A stretch of 64,000 nt of DNA from Megamerina dolium. Taxonomy: Eukaryota > Arthropoda > Insecta > Diptera > Megamerinidae. Of the stretch, positions 13,242 through 23,579 are shown piece after piece. Numbering within the stretch: position 1 is the first letter of the stretch; every line of letters starts with the position of its first letter. Below the pieces are notes generated by a model, which saw nothing but the letters and a program-made list of their open reading frames with translations, was not told where the DNA came from and searched no databases. Made by a program: the position numbers and the translations under genes. Location of the stretch: assembly GCA_963854835.1 (NCBI GenBank), contig OY978525.1, positions 106,276,917 to 106,340,916 on the forward strand, in the 5' to 3' direction.

Positions 13242-13934
13242 TTGGGTGTGTGAATTAGTAACGGGCCTTTTATGTTGGCTGAAAGTCATCGTTTGCTTGT
13301 AGAATTATATGGCGAAAATTCTCTATCCAATACACAGTGTAAGGAGTTGTTTTTTGCGCTTCAAAAAGGGGTGATTTTGATATCACAGACTAAGAAGGCT
13401 CTGGACAACCGAAAAAGTTTGAAGACATTACTTGACCAAGACCTGGTCGAACCATTACGGGAGAGCTGTACCGACAACAATTGATGCGATTGAAGAGAGC
13501 AATGATCGTGAAATGGCCGGAATATGCGACCAGATGCAAGTCGGAAATTTTTCACCATGACAACGCAAGACCACATATTGCTATTCCGGTCAAAAACTAT
13601 CTTGCTAATAGCGGAAGGGAAGTTTTACCCCACCCGCCTTATAGCCCAGACCTGGCGCCTTCAGGTTACCACTTGTTCTGATCCATACAGACCGCCCTTA
13701 ATGGAATACGCATCACTTCAGTCACCGTAATCAAAAATTGGCTCAATTCGTTTTTGGCCGCCAAGCCGGCAAAGTTCTTTTGGGATAAAATCCATAAATT
13801 GCCAGAAAGATGGAGAAATGCCATAGTTTCTGATGGGCAATACTTTAAATGACATGTTTTTTTTTATAGAATTCTTAAAAATAAATGATTTTTGAGCACT
13901 AAAGAAACCCCGATTACTAATTCACACACCCCAA
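13242..13934 (+). mobile_element. Internally deleted mariner with both TIRs
   Basis: Flanked by TA (13240-13241 and 13935-13936). TIRs are TTGGGTGTGTGAATTAGTAACGGG (left) and the inverse of CCCGATTACTAATTCACACACCCCAA (right). The 693-bp element keeps an N-terminal helix-turn-helix piece (about 13280-13480) and then the catalytic C-terminal part from about 13500: HHDNARPHIAIPVKNYLANS, LPHPPYSPDLAPSGYHLF, a frame break, and LPERWRNAIVSDGQYFK at the end. In mariners the residue 34 after the HDN Asp should be Asp (APSDYHLF); here it is Gly. It also lacks the first catalytic Asp region, so it is inactive. Confidence 0.85.
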
Positions 13935-13936
13935 TA

Positions 13937-15620
13937 GTTTCAACAGATGTTGCCAACTAATAAATGCTATTAGGAGTATTATTATTGCAACAATTAAAAA
14001 ATTAACAGTAGAAAATTACGGAGCTCATAAACTCTAAGGATGGCAAAATTATAAAACATTGAAACACTATCTACATACTAATAACCATCAAAACTTATCT
14101 TTTGCTCTGCACTGCTGTCTTCTGAAACAACATGATTGGCAATTATTATGGATATTCGTCGTTATGGCAGTTAAACCAAACAACAACAAAATTATAAGAA
14201 CGCAAAAGAAACAAACAAAAAATAAATAAAAAATAAAAATAAAACTAAAAACTGAAGAAAAATTGAGAATGCAAGCAGCAGCACCTTATAAGATGACGTT
14301 GAAAATGTTGTTTGCTACCAGATAGACAACTTCTTTACTACTACTACTACTACTACTATTACTACTTTTGTTGTTGTTATTATTGTTTTATTGCACTTCA
14401 CCTTATTACCTTCGCTGTTGTTGTTGTTGATGATGTCAACATCATATCGTCGTTGTTACATTTCGTTAAATCACTAAAAGCACCAACTCTACGGAGTACT
14501 GTGTAGCAAAACTGACATAGCCTGTATGTAATGTATCGTTCAAAGTCCAAAGGACGTTTAATATAAACTGCAAATTTTTTTTTATTGGCATTCAAATCAT
14601 TATCATTATTATTATTATTATTATTTTTATAACATATTATTAAAAAAGTAAATGCTTCTAGAATTTACTTTAACTGCTAGTATGTATAGTTACTACTATC
14701 AGAGTATGCATCAACCAACCCATTATATCAAATTCATAGATGTCAATGTGAGATGCTGCTCGTTCCACATACCATTACTTGCAGATCTACATATATATTT
14801 AATGAAAAATAACAACAACTATAACAGCATCTCTACCATCATTTACTCAATTCAGTTCAGTGTACCCATTTACTGACGACGACAACGACGACTACGACGA
14901 CTATGATGTTGCTGTTGATGATGATGATTGTTATACGCTCATGTATATGATTATATACGAATATATATATATATATATTTACTTACTTATACATATTTAT
15001 TGACCGTGTACCGCGTAGTTATTTTTATGCACGACGCTCAATTCGTAATACTATTTTTAGAAAATTTCTAATGAGCGGATGCTATTTTTAACAAAGTGGA
15101 ATGGAATTAAATTAAACAATAAAAAATAATAAAATAAATAAAAATAAAAATAAAAGTTCATGATGAAGACTAAAAGGCAAACAATAAAATATAAAATAAG
15201 AAAAAATATTGAAAAAAAATAAAACGTGCTAGTTACAGGCACGAATCGGCAAACAAGTAAGCAACAGCAACCGGCAACTAACGAACCAACCAACCAACCA
15301 ACCAATGACTGATTGGATGCATCTTGAATGTTTATGCTGTTGCTGGTGCTGTTGCTATGGTTATTGCTATGGCGCAAAACAAAAATTTTTATTCATTTTC
15401 ATACCAATCTATTTATTACATAGCTGTATTTTTGTTCCTTGAGGTTTTAGATTACAGCTCTTAAAGAGTGTGAAGAACAAAAAAGGGTACCTTGTGATGT
15501 GTGTATGTGTGTGTGTGTGTTGGGTATGTGTGTAATTTTAAAATTATTCTATTATGTATGCACAGGCTCAAGCATCAGTAAAAGTTCTACCGAACTAGAT
15601 ATATTTATGTATATTCATAT
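13937..15620. other. Non-coding stretch rich in trinucleotide repeats
   Basis: Contains (TAC/CTA)n at about 14335-14370, GTT and GAT repeats at 14410-14440, (ATT)n at 14600-14625, (GAC)n-like at 14873-14905, (AT)n at 14960-14980, (AACC)n at 15283-15304 and (GT)n at 15505-15521. No gene seen; it looks like fly intron or intergenic DNA. Confidence 0.5.
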
Positions 15621-15900
15621 AGTTATGAAGTTAGGGTGGATCAAATTTCCTTTACTAGCTAAAGATACACATATGAATTGAAATGTGTATTTAGAAAAAT
15701 GTGCCATCAAACTGGAATATGCCTATATTAAAATGCTGTTTGAATTATTATTGAAATGAAAAAATTATAATTTTTTTTTTCAATTTTGATCGTAGATAGT
15801 AGAAAGATGTACAGACATGAAGCTTTACATCAAGACAAGACCTAGTACACTGTTTTAATCATATTTCCATCGCGCGTCATGAAAAAAATATATGCATATA

Positions 15901-16300
15901 CTGGGTATTTCAACAAGAGGTGTCAAGTGGCGTTACCAAACTTTGTTGACTGAAATTGTTTACCCTGAAATTGATGCTAAGGACGTTGTTGTTGTTGTTG
16001 TAGCACTAAAAATACGGAAATGTTTTGTTTTATTGCCGTACAAAACATTTCCGTATTCTGATGAGGTGAATAGACCTTGGTCGACCACGTGGTCGAGTAC
16101 TTCCGGGACGTAGACCCGCTCATTCTTGCTAAAGACGTGGACGACGTTTATTTTCAGCAGGAAGGCGCCACATGCCATACAGCTGGTGAATGGCTCCTAT
16201 TGCTTGAAAATTTTACTGAAGGTGTGATTTCTTGAAATGGAGATTTTGGGGAGCCGCCGAAATCGTGCGTCTTATTTGGAATCATCATTTGGAATATATA
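15901..16300 (+). pseudogene. mariner-like element fragment carrying a CAA-tail SINE
   Basis: Begins with CTGGGTATTTCAACAAGAGG after TA (15899-15900), the same end as the element at 31049 (CAGGGTATTTCAACAAGAGA). It then jumps to transposase code: EIVYPEIDAKDV, interrupted by the 141-bp retroposon, then VDDVYFQQEGATCHTAGEW, then VIS*NGDFGEPPKSC. The DDVYFQQ(D/E)GATCHTA block holds the second catalytic Asp neighbourhood of the family; here that position reads Glu (QQEG). The right TIR is not recognisable. Confidence 0.75.
15987..16127 (-). repeat. CAA-tailed short retroposon, copy 1
   Basis: Flanked by an 11-bp duplication with one mismatch (GCTAAGGACGT at 15976-15986, GCTAAAGACGT at 16128-16138) inside mariner coding sequence. 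Read on the minus strand it runs AAGAATGAGCGGGTCTACGT ... CGGAAATGTTTTGTACGGC ... and ends GCTACAACAACAACAAC. It shares its whole length with the copies at 27960 and 48190. Confidence 0.85.
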
Positions 16301-16373
16301 AAATATGCATATATTTAACTTTCTAAAAGTTGAAAAGTTATTTTACACATAGCTATGTATTGTAAAGGTTGTA

Positions 16374-17418
16374 AAGGGTGTTTGTTTTTAGAGTGAAGCA
16401 GTTTCCGATAGGGTTAAAATGGTATAGCAGTTATCAAATCTGGTAATCCAAAATGTATTTGTATTCAGTAAGATTTGTAATTTCATCACGGAAACATAAA
16501 CACCGCAACAACGCTTGCAAATATTAAAATTTTATTACTCAAAGATCGCCACAGCCATTTTATGGCCTACATATTTTGTTATCATTTTTGGCTCGATGAA
16601 TATTTGAACAGGCAAAATTGTCAAGTTTGGAGTGAAGACAATGCACAAGAAATTCTTCAGACACCATTACACCCACAAAAGCTTACTGTTTGGTTCGGTT
16701 TATGGGCTGGTTGAATCATTGGTCCATACTTCTTTAAAAACGCGACAGGCAACAATGTTACCGTCAATGGCGATCGATGGACCTATGAACTATCCTGCAA
16801 AATCTTGCGATATTACGCTTCTACACTATTTTTTTTTTTTTTTTGGGATATGTAAAAGGGCTAGTTTGTGGGTGCCGTAGCTCAGTGGTTAGTGTGTTCG
16901 CCTTCTGATCTGTAGGTCGTGGTTCAATACCCGGCTGATGCATAACAAATTTAATATCGAAAAGATTTTTCTTTCGAACGGTACCCACCTGTCGGCAAGC
17001 AATTGGCAATTCTTCCGACATTAACAACTTGCCATGAAAAAGCTTCTAAAAAGAACTCTGTGACAAAGCTCAGAAAAAGTGATGTCACAAGTGTTCTGCC
17101 GTTCGGAACCGGCTAAAATAAGTAGGTCCATTCTAATACTGTCCAAATTTAAGACGCACAACAGTAATGGAAGAGAAGCTCGGCCAATGAGCCCTTTGGG
17201 GCTTTAAGTGCCACATAATTTATTTTTTTTTTTTTTAAAGGGCTAGTTTATGCTTTGTTATGTTTTTGCTTTCAGCAACTTTGGAAAATTGGGTTTCCAA
17301 ATTACGCCACTAATTGCATAAAATTATTCTTTCAATAAAGCTAATTTTTAGTTCAGAATATTACGTTTTGTATTTTTTTTTTAATTATAAAGTGCTTCAC
17401 TCTAAAAAAAACACCCGT
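16374..17418 (+). mobile_element. mariner/Tc1-like element with TIRs, split by a SINE
   Basis: Flanked by TA (16372-16373, 17419-17420). The TIRs read AAGGGTGTTTGTTTTTAGAG and the inverse of CTCTAAAAAAAACACCCGT, followed in both by a TGAAGC(A) extension. The interior about 16590-16800 translates as FWLDEYLNRQNCQVWSED, then TPLHPQKLTVWFGLWAG, then IIGPYFFKNATGNNVTVNGD, the middle of a mariner-type transposase. The N-terminal and C-terminal parts are missing. A SINE with a 13-bp target-site duplication sits at 16868-17236. Confidence 0.8.
16868..17236 (+). repeat. tRNA-derived SINE, full-length reference copy
   Basis: Perfect 13-bp target-site duplication AAAGGGCTAGTTT (16855-16867 and 17237-17249). 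The tRNA-like head has an A-box (TAGCTCAGTGGTT, 16878-16890) and a B-box-like GGTTCAATACC (16921-16931). The body ends AAGTGCCACATAATTTATT with a T-rich tail. Inserted inside a mariner-like element, so younger than it. Confidence 0.9.
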
Positions 17419-17419
17419 T

Positions 17420-19895
17420 ATAATCGATAACTTTGCTCAAAATCATTTGCATATTTAGTATTTTCTTGCAATTGGAATTTTTTATTCTACAACAATTTAT
17501 TGCAATCCACCCTAATGTAAGTATAAATAAAATCATACATATTATATTGGAAGTCAACAAAGTGAAAGTTTTAACTTTACCAATTTAGAAAATTTTTGGT
17601 TTCTCACATTTACTTATGCATTTTTCATTGTGATCATTTGTAAGTTTTCGATTTCAAGAAGTTTTCCAACACAGAAATAGTTGAATTTTCAATTATGTTT
17701 TCAATTTTATTGGTTATGAGAATAAAAACAAAAAATTAAAATTTTAGAGAAATTTATCTAATATTAGATATCCTTGAGAATAGTTGCAAGTAATTATGCA
17801 ATTGGCGCGGTCATATTGATCATATGGACCAACGCACTCTAAACAAGAAGGTATTGTATTTGGAAACCAATGGAGGGTAGAATATATTACCGCTTAGAAT
17901 ATGTAAGTCGATTTTCGGTTGTAATGTTCAGATATGAGGAAAAAGAATTTTCGCGGTGCCAATTCGCTTCTTGACGCAGCTATTCTTATTTCAAAAAACA
18001 AATTTAGAAACGAATTTTGCCTTTACTCTGTATATCGACCACTAAACTGAGTGAGTTGTTAAATTCACAATGAAAAACTAATTATATACAATAAATTGAA
18101 TTAAACACCCTGAATAATTGATAGCGCTTGGGATCTTCAATTGGCGCCTTAGTGGGAAAACAGTGATGACTGCCAAGGTAGAGTCTGTGCGACAAAAATA
18201 TTTTTTTTTCTCTTTCTTTTGTATATCAGTGGATCAGGTGAATAATTAGTTTATCACATCACTACTGTGACCATTGCACTGAATTTTGTCAAATTAAGGC
18301 ACAGCTGAAAAAAGAAAGCCAACATAAGTGTTGGTAAGACACCGGGTGTTACATGAGAAGCTATAAATGGACACAGGCTCCGAACGTATAAGGTATACTA
18401 TGAATTTTTGAAGTTCTACAAGTGTTCCATGTAAGTACAGAAGTAAAATAAAACATATTTAGATTTTGTATTATTTATACCTACATTTAAAAAATTCTAT
18501 ACCAATACGTACAAATAAATATGAACTAGTGATATCATAGAACCAGATCCAAGGAAAATAATGTAAAGTATTATTACAGAGAACGCACTAAAATAGAAAG
18601 AGAAACCAAAATAATACAAAAAAAAAAAAAAAAAAAAAAACTCAAATGGGTAATACAAGAACCTGTAAGAACAACTTAACAGCTACCACTATTATTATTA
18701 CACCAATTACATAGACTACAATAACTGCCCAACTATAATAATAAACAACAATAATAACAAACAAACAAAAAAAGTAGCTTCATACTACATTCTTATGTAT
18801 AGGTAGGTATACACTGTATAATATAAAAATCTTCAGAAGGAACGCAAAATATGAAACAAATGAAAAGAATGTACTACCTACCTTCAAAACTAAGTAAAAG
18901 CGACTTTAGAACAACAAAAATAACAACAAGAAAAACAACAATTCAATACAATACACATACATACTCGTATGTATGCTTGTAACAAACGACAAGAGCATAA
19001 GAGCCTCAACAGGCAAGGAAATAAGTTAGTAGAAAAATGCTTTCAGAAATAGCAGAAAGCGACGCCAAGCGACGACCTTGATAAGCATACTTACACACAT
19101 ACATATATATACGAATTTAGATGTATATCACTATACACACACACGCACACACACACACACACGCACACATCATATGAAACGCTTGGGTCGATGACGATAA
19201 TACAAAGCAACCAAGCAAAAAGGTGTCGGTTTGTTGGGTTGGTCATGGTAATGACGATGGTTATGGTTGTGGTGCTGGTTAGGTATTAGTATTAATATTG
19301 GTCAAAAGCAGCAAGACGTAAGTTAATACAAAAGAGAGCAACATTTTATATTAGTTCTTATTTTGTTGTTGTTATGGTTGTTGTCTCTCTTTTATTCTAG
19401 TTCTACCACCACCATCATCAACGCCACGAATCACAATTATTCCAATAGCCCAATAGCTTACAACACAAGAGCAACAATATCAAATGATTGCCATCAGATT
19501 CAAGTACAAGATACAAGTGCACGTTGTCCCCCTCAATACAATACAAAAACAAACAAAGAGAGGAGAACATGAAATTGATATTAAAATACGTAAAAGAAGA
19601 AAGCATAATAAAGAAGAACAACTAAAGAATGTTATGAAATGAAGTAAATTAAGAAAATTCAAATACGAGTACATACTTGCTTTGAGAGAGCATTTATGTA
19701 TTTGCATTGAAAGTTGTGTTTGTAAGTTTCGTTAAACTATGGTGAATTGCCGATTTCACCACGATTGTCACAGCATGATATTCTGTCACGAGAATGACAA
19801 AATCAATACAAAAATCAAACAAAGCAATTTTAATCTTCTTGGAGAGAGAGAGAGAGCGGGAGAAGAAGAGAGAAAAATTCCAGCGCACTATAGTT
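17420..19895. other. Non-coding stretch
   Basis: No gene recognised. Holds poly-A (18618-18640), CA repeats (19137-19162), a GA repeat (19842-19856) and GTT/ATT repeats near 19360-19440. TTGCAATCCACCCTAATG at about 17500-17517 is an inverted match to TTAGGGTGGATCAAA at about 15631. Confidence 0.5.
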
Positions 19896-20142
19896 TATTA
19901 ACCCTTAATAGCCTGACTTTTTTTTTTCAATGAAAAAATTTTATATGTTATATTTTAGGACCCTTAACAACGTTTGTTCTACGACTTTTCACAATTTTGA
20001 GTTTTGGACATTTTAGGGGAGGTTTTGTGTGTTGGTTCTTTGAAGAACCACCAGGCACTCCTTTGACAAGTAAAATGCATATGGTTTATATATGAAATTT
20101 TTTTTATTTTCATTTAAATTATATATATTTCAGTTCATTTAT

Positions 20143-20616
20143 TCAATGTTTTGTATGATATTCTAGAAAGCAGTTTTTTGTGGATTGGAAACATAATTCT
20201 ACCTCACATTTAATGCAATACACTGTTGTTCTAGATGTGCAATTGGGCATTTTACAACGAGGTTTGCCTGTTGTTAGGTATTTCGGGAAGTGTCTAACAT
20301 TATCAAACCGCACGTCACTAGGCGGCATTACTACCCGAACTCGTTTTGGCACATTTTCAGGGGTCTCACATCCTCCAGTGCTTCTTGGACGTCCTTTCCT
20401 TATGGATTGTGTGCCAGATTTTACTAAAACTTTGCCGACGTCTACGATAAATTCGTGCAAAGTCAGCATTTTATCTGTACGAGGAGATGAAGAGAATTGG
20501 CGTTTATATAAAATCCATGCATTTATCATGGCCATGTCCATCATATGGTATATAAGACGATTTGTCCATTTGCGTGACTTTATTCTTATGCGGCTTCTAC
20601 CAAAGCACGAATCCAA
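20143..20616 (-). pseudogene. piggyBac transposase C-terminal part
   Basis: Reads IKSRKWTNRLIYHMMDMAM, INAWILYKRQFSSS, then a linker and the Cys-rich domain CKMPNCTSRTTVYCIKCEVE followed by LCFQSTKNCFLEYHTKH and stop. The M(D)MA..NAW.LYK block is the end of the piggyBac DDE domain. The CxxC...CxxC...C...H Cys-rich end is the family's C-terminal zinc-binding domain, which in piggyBac binds the terminal repeats. The catalytic core that should precede it is deleted. Confidence 0.85.
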
Positions 20617-21121
20617 TATTAGAAATTATATCGTCATTTACAAAGTAAGAAAAAAATTTGAAAGGTGTATCTAGTGCCATTATTTCTGTTGTCAATTCAG
20701 AATCGCTGCCAAACTGAACCCAACTTGCATGATTCTGCATATGGTTTTTCTTCCAGATACATTTTTTAAACTCGGAAGAGTCCTTGTCAATTGTGATATC
20801 TTTGTAAAATGTTGCATTTTGATGCCAGCGTGTGCTATCTCCAGTAACAACAATATCTTCATTTTGAACACTCTCATCAGCAGTTGGTTCCACACTCACA
20901 ACTTGTTCAGCATCTAATTCGTTTACATTTTCGAACACATCATCCTCCAACTGATCAGTGATATTCGCATCATCATTTGTCACTATATTGAAATCGGGAT
21001 CGTCTAGACTGTCGTCGTCAAAATCTGATATATCGCCAATTTCACTTACTGACCATTCAAAATCATTGACGAATGCTTCAAACTCTTCAGCCGTGGTAAA
21101 ATCTTTGTATTTACGTGGCAT
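20597..21121 (-). pseudogene. piggyBac transposase N-terminal part
   Basis: Starts MPRKYKDFTTAEEFEAFVND at 21121 and continues through an acidic low-complexity segment (about residues 30-95), as piggyBac N-termini do. It then runs into the first folded domain, DTPFKFFSYFVNDDIISNI, which matches the family's '(T)P..FFs.F..dd.i..I' helix. Directly after that the frame jumps to the C-terminal part, so roughly the central half (all three catalytic Asp) is gone. Codons are otherwise clean, so the deletion is probably recent. Confidence 0.85.
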
Positions 21122-21599
21122 TTTTTATGAAAAATTAAAAATTTACACTAAAATTAGAAAAAGACGCTAAAGCACTAACGAATTTCACTTCTCTAATGAG
21201 TGCCTACTGGTTCTTTGAAGGACCGAAGGACTTTTACACGAAAAACACAAACAAACAAAATTTTATATTGCTAAAAAGATACTTACGTGGTTTGAATATA
21301 GTGCACAAATAATAAAAATTAATTTTATTTGGTTCTTTTGGAGCAAAAGTTTTGATTTCAATCAATTTGAAAAAGCACGATTTGTTCACTTTGAAGCTTT
21401 TGTGTATTTTTCTGATAAACGTCAAAAATCAGGTGTTCAGCACCGAAAAGCATATGATTTTCTTTTCCGCTAGATGGCATACATTATAAAGAGAATATTT
21501 GCTGAATAAACATTGCGCAAAAAATGTAACAGTTTTGAAAAACAAGTCTCTAAAGTTGAGGTTCCTGAAAGGACCACCAGGCTATTAAGGGTTAAAGAT

Positions 21600-22380
21600 T
21601 TCATCTTAGATACCATTTTCAATTTATCTCATCAATATATATATATCGTATTCATATCGTATTTGCCTATTTTCCATAACCCCTTATCAGGTAGTTTCTG
21701 TTGTTTATGTATATTCAAATAATTTTATACGCATGAATACTCAAAATCACACTATTGCAGAGGAATTAAAAGCTCTTTCTCTGTTCTGTCTCTCTTGTTT
21801 TTACTCTCTCTCTCTCTCTCTCTCTGACAATCACCACACAGAATTATCAACAAGTGGTTGTGATTGTAGCAAATATGTCCAATATGTGATAAGAGAACTG
21901 AGTACATTAAGGAGAAAAAGAGAAATGAGAAATATCGTTGGAGTTGGATTGCTTTTTTTTTTACTTTCATTTAATTATTTCTCCATCTTTTTGTGGAGAC
22001 CACGTTGGTAATTTAATATTGTAATTTTCAATTACTTTGCAACCTTTCGATTTTGGTTCCTGACTCTACGGCATTCGTTTTTTGGATAACGTTTTTCTTT
22101 CTCTTTCTATTCCAAGAGTTAAGAAGCTTCACGACCTTCCTGAAAATGTTCAATTTGTACAATTTCGCCAAAGTTTTGACCATATGAACTTTGAAGTTCG
22201 GTGACGCCGTCTTAACTAGAACGACCTAGAAAGAGTTTCTCGATGGGGAAATTGAAGTATTGGGGGAAGAAAAAAGTCATGCGGAAAAAAATTTTGTAAA
22301 TACAGTGATTGTACTGGGATATTCGTGGCGATTTGTTTAAAAATTTGGTTACAACAATGATTTTGTTGTTATAGTACAGA
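21600..22380. other. Non-coding stretch
   Basis: AT-rich with a CT microsatellite (about 21778-21825). Around 22130-22250 a weak plus-strand hint of a mariner N-terminus may belong to the next element; otherwise nothing. Confidence 0.4.
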
Positions 22381-22385
22381 GTTTA

Positions 22386-23260
22386 CGAATTGTTCTTCAA
22401 AAGATCTGGGCACCGTTTAATCACCATTTTGCACTTTGCAAATTTCACCATAGAAGCATTGTGCGAAATTACAAATTTGCAAATTGCTGTTACACCAAAC
22501 ATGGGCACTCTGTGCCATCAGCGCAAGTGACGCCGAACGTTCAGGTCGCCCAAAAGAGACCATCTCACCAGGAATAGTCGACAATATCCATGGAATGATA
22601 TTGGACAATGGAAGAATTAAAGTGCATGAGGTGGCTCAGGCTATAAGCAACTCAACTGAGTGGGTACAACACATTTTACATGAACATTTGGACGTAGAAA
22701 AACTATCCGCAAGATGAGTGTCGCGTTGGATCACAATTGACAACAAACGAAATCGTCTGACTTCTTCAAAGGAGTGTTTAGCGATGAATGAAACATGGAT
22801 CCATCACAACACATCAGAGACCGAAGTACCGTCAAAGCAGTAGACTTCCTGTGAATGAGCACCATAGGAGATCAATGTGGGTTTGTAGGTCAAAAAGATC
22901 TTGGCGATCAACGTCGTGGGATATATTCGACATTGATTTGAAGCAAAAACGATTGAATTTGGAAGAAAATCGAAGAAAAAAAGTGCCCTTCCATCATGAA
23001 AACGCACCGGGGCAGAAGTCAGCAATAATAGTAATGGCAAGATTGCAAAAATTAGGCTACGAATGCTACCCCATCCGCAAGAAATTTTCCAGATTAAGCC
23101 TCTTGCGATTATTTCCTGCAATTTGGGTCGAATGAAGAGATCAACCAGGACAAACAAATGCCTATTTTGAGGACCTTGAGATAATCTATTATTTGGAAGG
23201 AATAAAAAAATGGAAGAGCACTGGACCAAATATATCTAGCTAAAATAAGGCTATGTTGAG
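22386..23260 (+). pseudogene. mariner transposase remnant
   Basis: Plus-strand frames give SGRPKETISPGIVDNIHGMI, then KVHEVAQAISNSTEWVQHIL, HEHLDVEKLSAR, MKHGSITTHQRPK (the DETWIHH region shifted), LNLEENRRKKVPFHHENAPGQ and ARLQKLGYECYPIRKKFS. The order follows a full mariner transposase, from the helix-turn-helix region (SGRP) to the second catalytic motif, here FHHENAPGQ where FHHDNAPAH is usual, so the catalytic Asp has become Glu. Ends near 23240 with a YLEGIKKW.S..W.KYI-like C-terminus. Several stops. Confidence 0.8.
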
Positions 23261-23289
23261 GATTAAAACGCTTGTTTGGCCAACACAAA

Positions 23290-23572
23290 ATTTCGAAAAT
23301 TCGCCAATTGGAGACTGCGAACAGCTCCCTAGATCCGCTCGAGCCACTTTGGCCCAGCTAAGATCTGGGTGGAGCATCTATCTGGACTGCTACATGCACC
23401 GGCTTATACAATTCCAGACCGATGCCCTCGGTGCCAACAAAGTCCTCACGACACCCGTTATCTTTTCGCCTGCCCCAGAAGTTTGGCCCCCTCTGCACTG
23501 TGGACGCATACCCTGTAGCTGGTCGATGTGAACAACACCAACTCAATCAACAACAACAACAACAAATTTCAT
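23290..23572 (+). pseudogene. Jockey-like non-LTR retrotransposon 3' end with CAA tail
   Basis: Translates as SARATLAQLRSGWSIYLDCY, MHRLIQFQTDALGA, and after frame shifts VIFSPAPEVWPPL. This is the C-terminal zinc-binding region of Jockey-like elements whose consensus runs R.TLAQLRSG....LNSYLHRI and onward to a Cys/His block. Here most of the Cys/His residues are lost. The copy ends in (CAA)n at about 23551-23566, the same type of tail as on the short retroposon copies. Confidence 0.75.
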
Positions 23573-23579
23573 TTATTTC

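Larger units (their letters stand above)
19902..21591 (-). mobile_element. piggyBac-family element, internally deleted, with TTAA target duplications
   Basis: TTAA flanks it at 19898-19901 and 21592-21595. The TIRs are CCCTTAATAGCCTG (19902-19915) and its exact inverse CAGGCTATTAAGGG (21578-21591). Subterminal GGTTCTTTGAAGAACC-type motifs occur at about 20034 and 21208. The interior encodes, on the minus strand, the start and the end of a piggyBac transposase with the middle missing. The insertion lies in AT-rich DNA with no host gene nearby. The length, 1,690 bp, is shorter than typical autonomous elements (about 2.3-2.6 kb). Confidence 0.9.

Noticed and set aside
13108..13302. Possible extra exon before the mariner
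   Set aside because: No splice logic and no domain; the frame is broken by the mariner TIR.
15057..15377. 106-codon minus-strand ORF
   Set aside because: Composed of poly-T/A and (AACC)n/(CAA)n complement; low-complexity translation with no domain.
16868..16940. A tRNA gene
   Set aside because: A and B boxes are present, but the acceptor arm does not close and the unit continues into a SINE body with target duplications; the same holds for the other heads.
20180..20674. 164-codon plus-strand ORF
   Set aside because: Antisense shadow of the piggyBac transposase C-terminus.
22804..23229. 141-codon minus-strand ORF
   Set aside because: Antisense shadow of the mariner remnant at 22386-23260.
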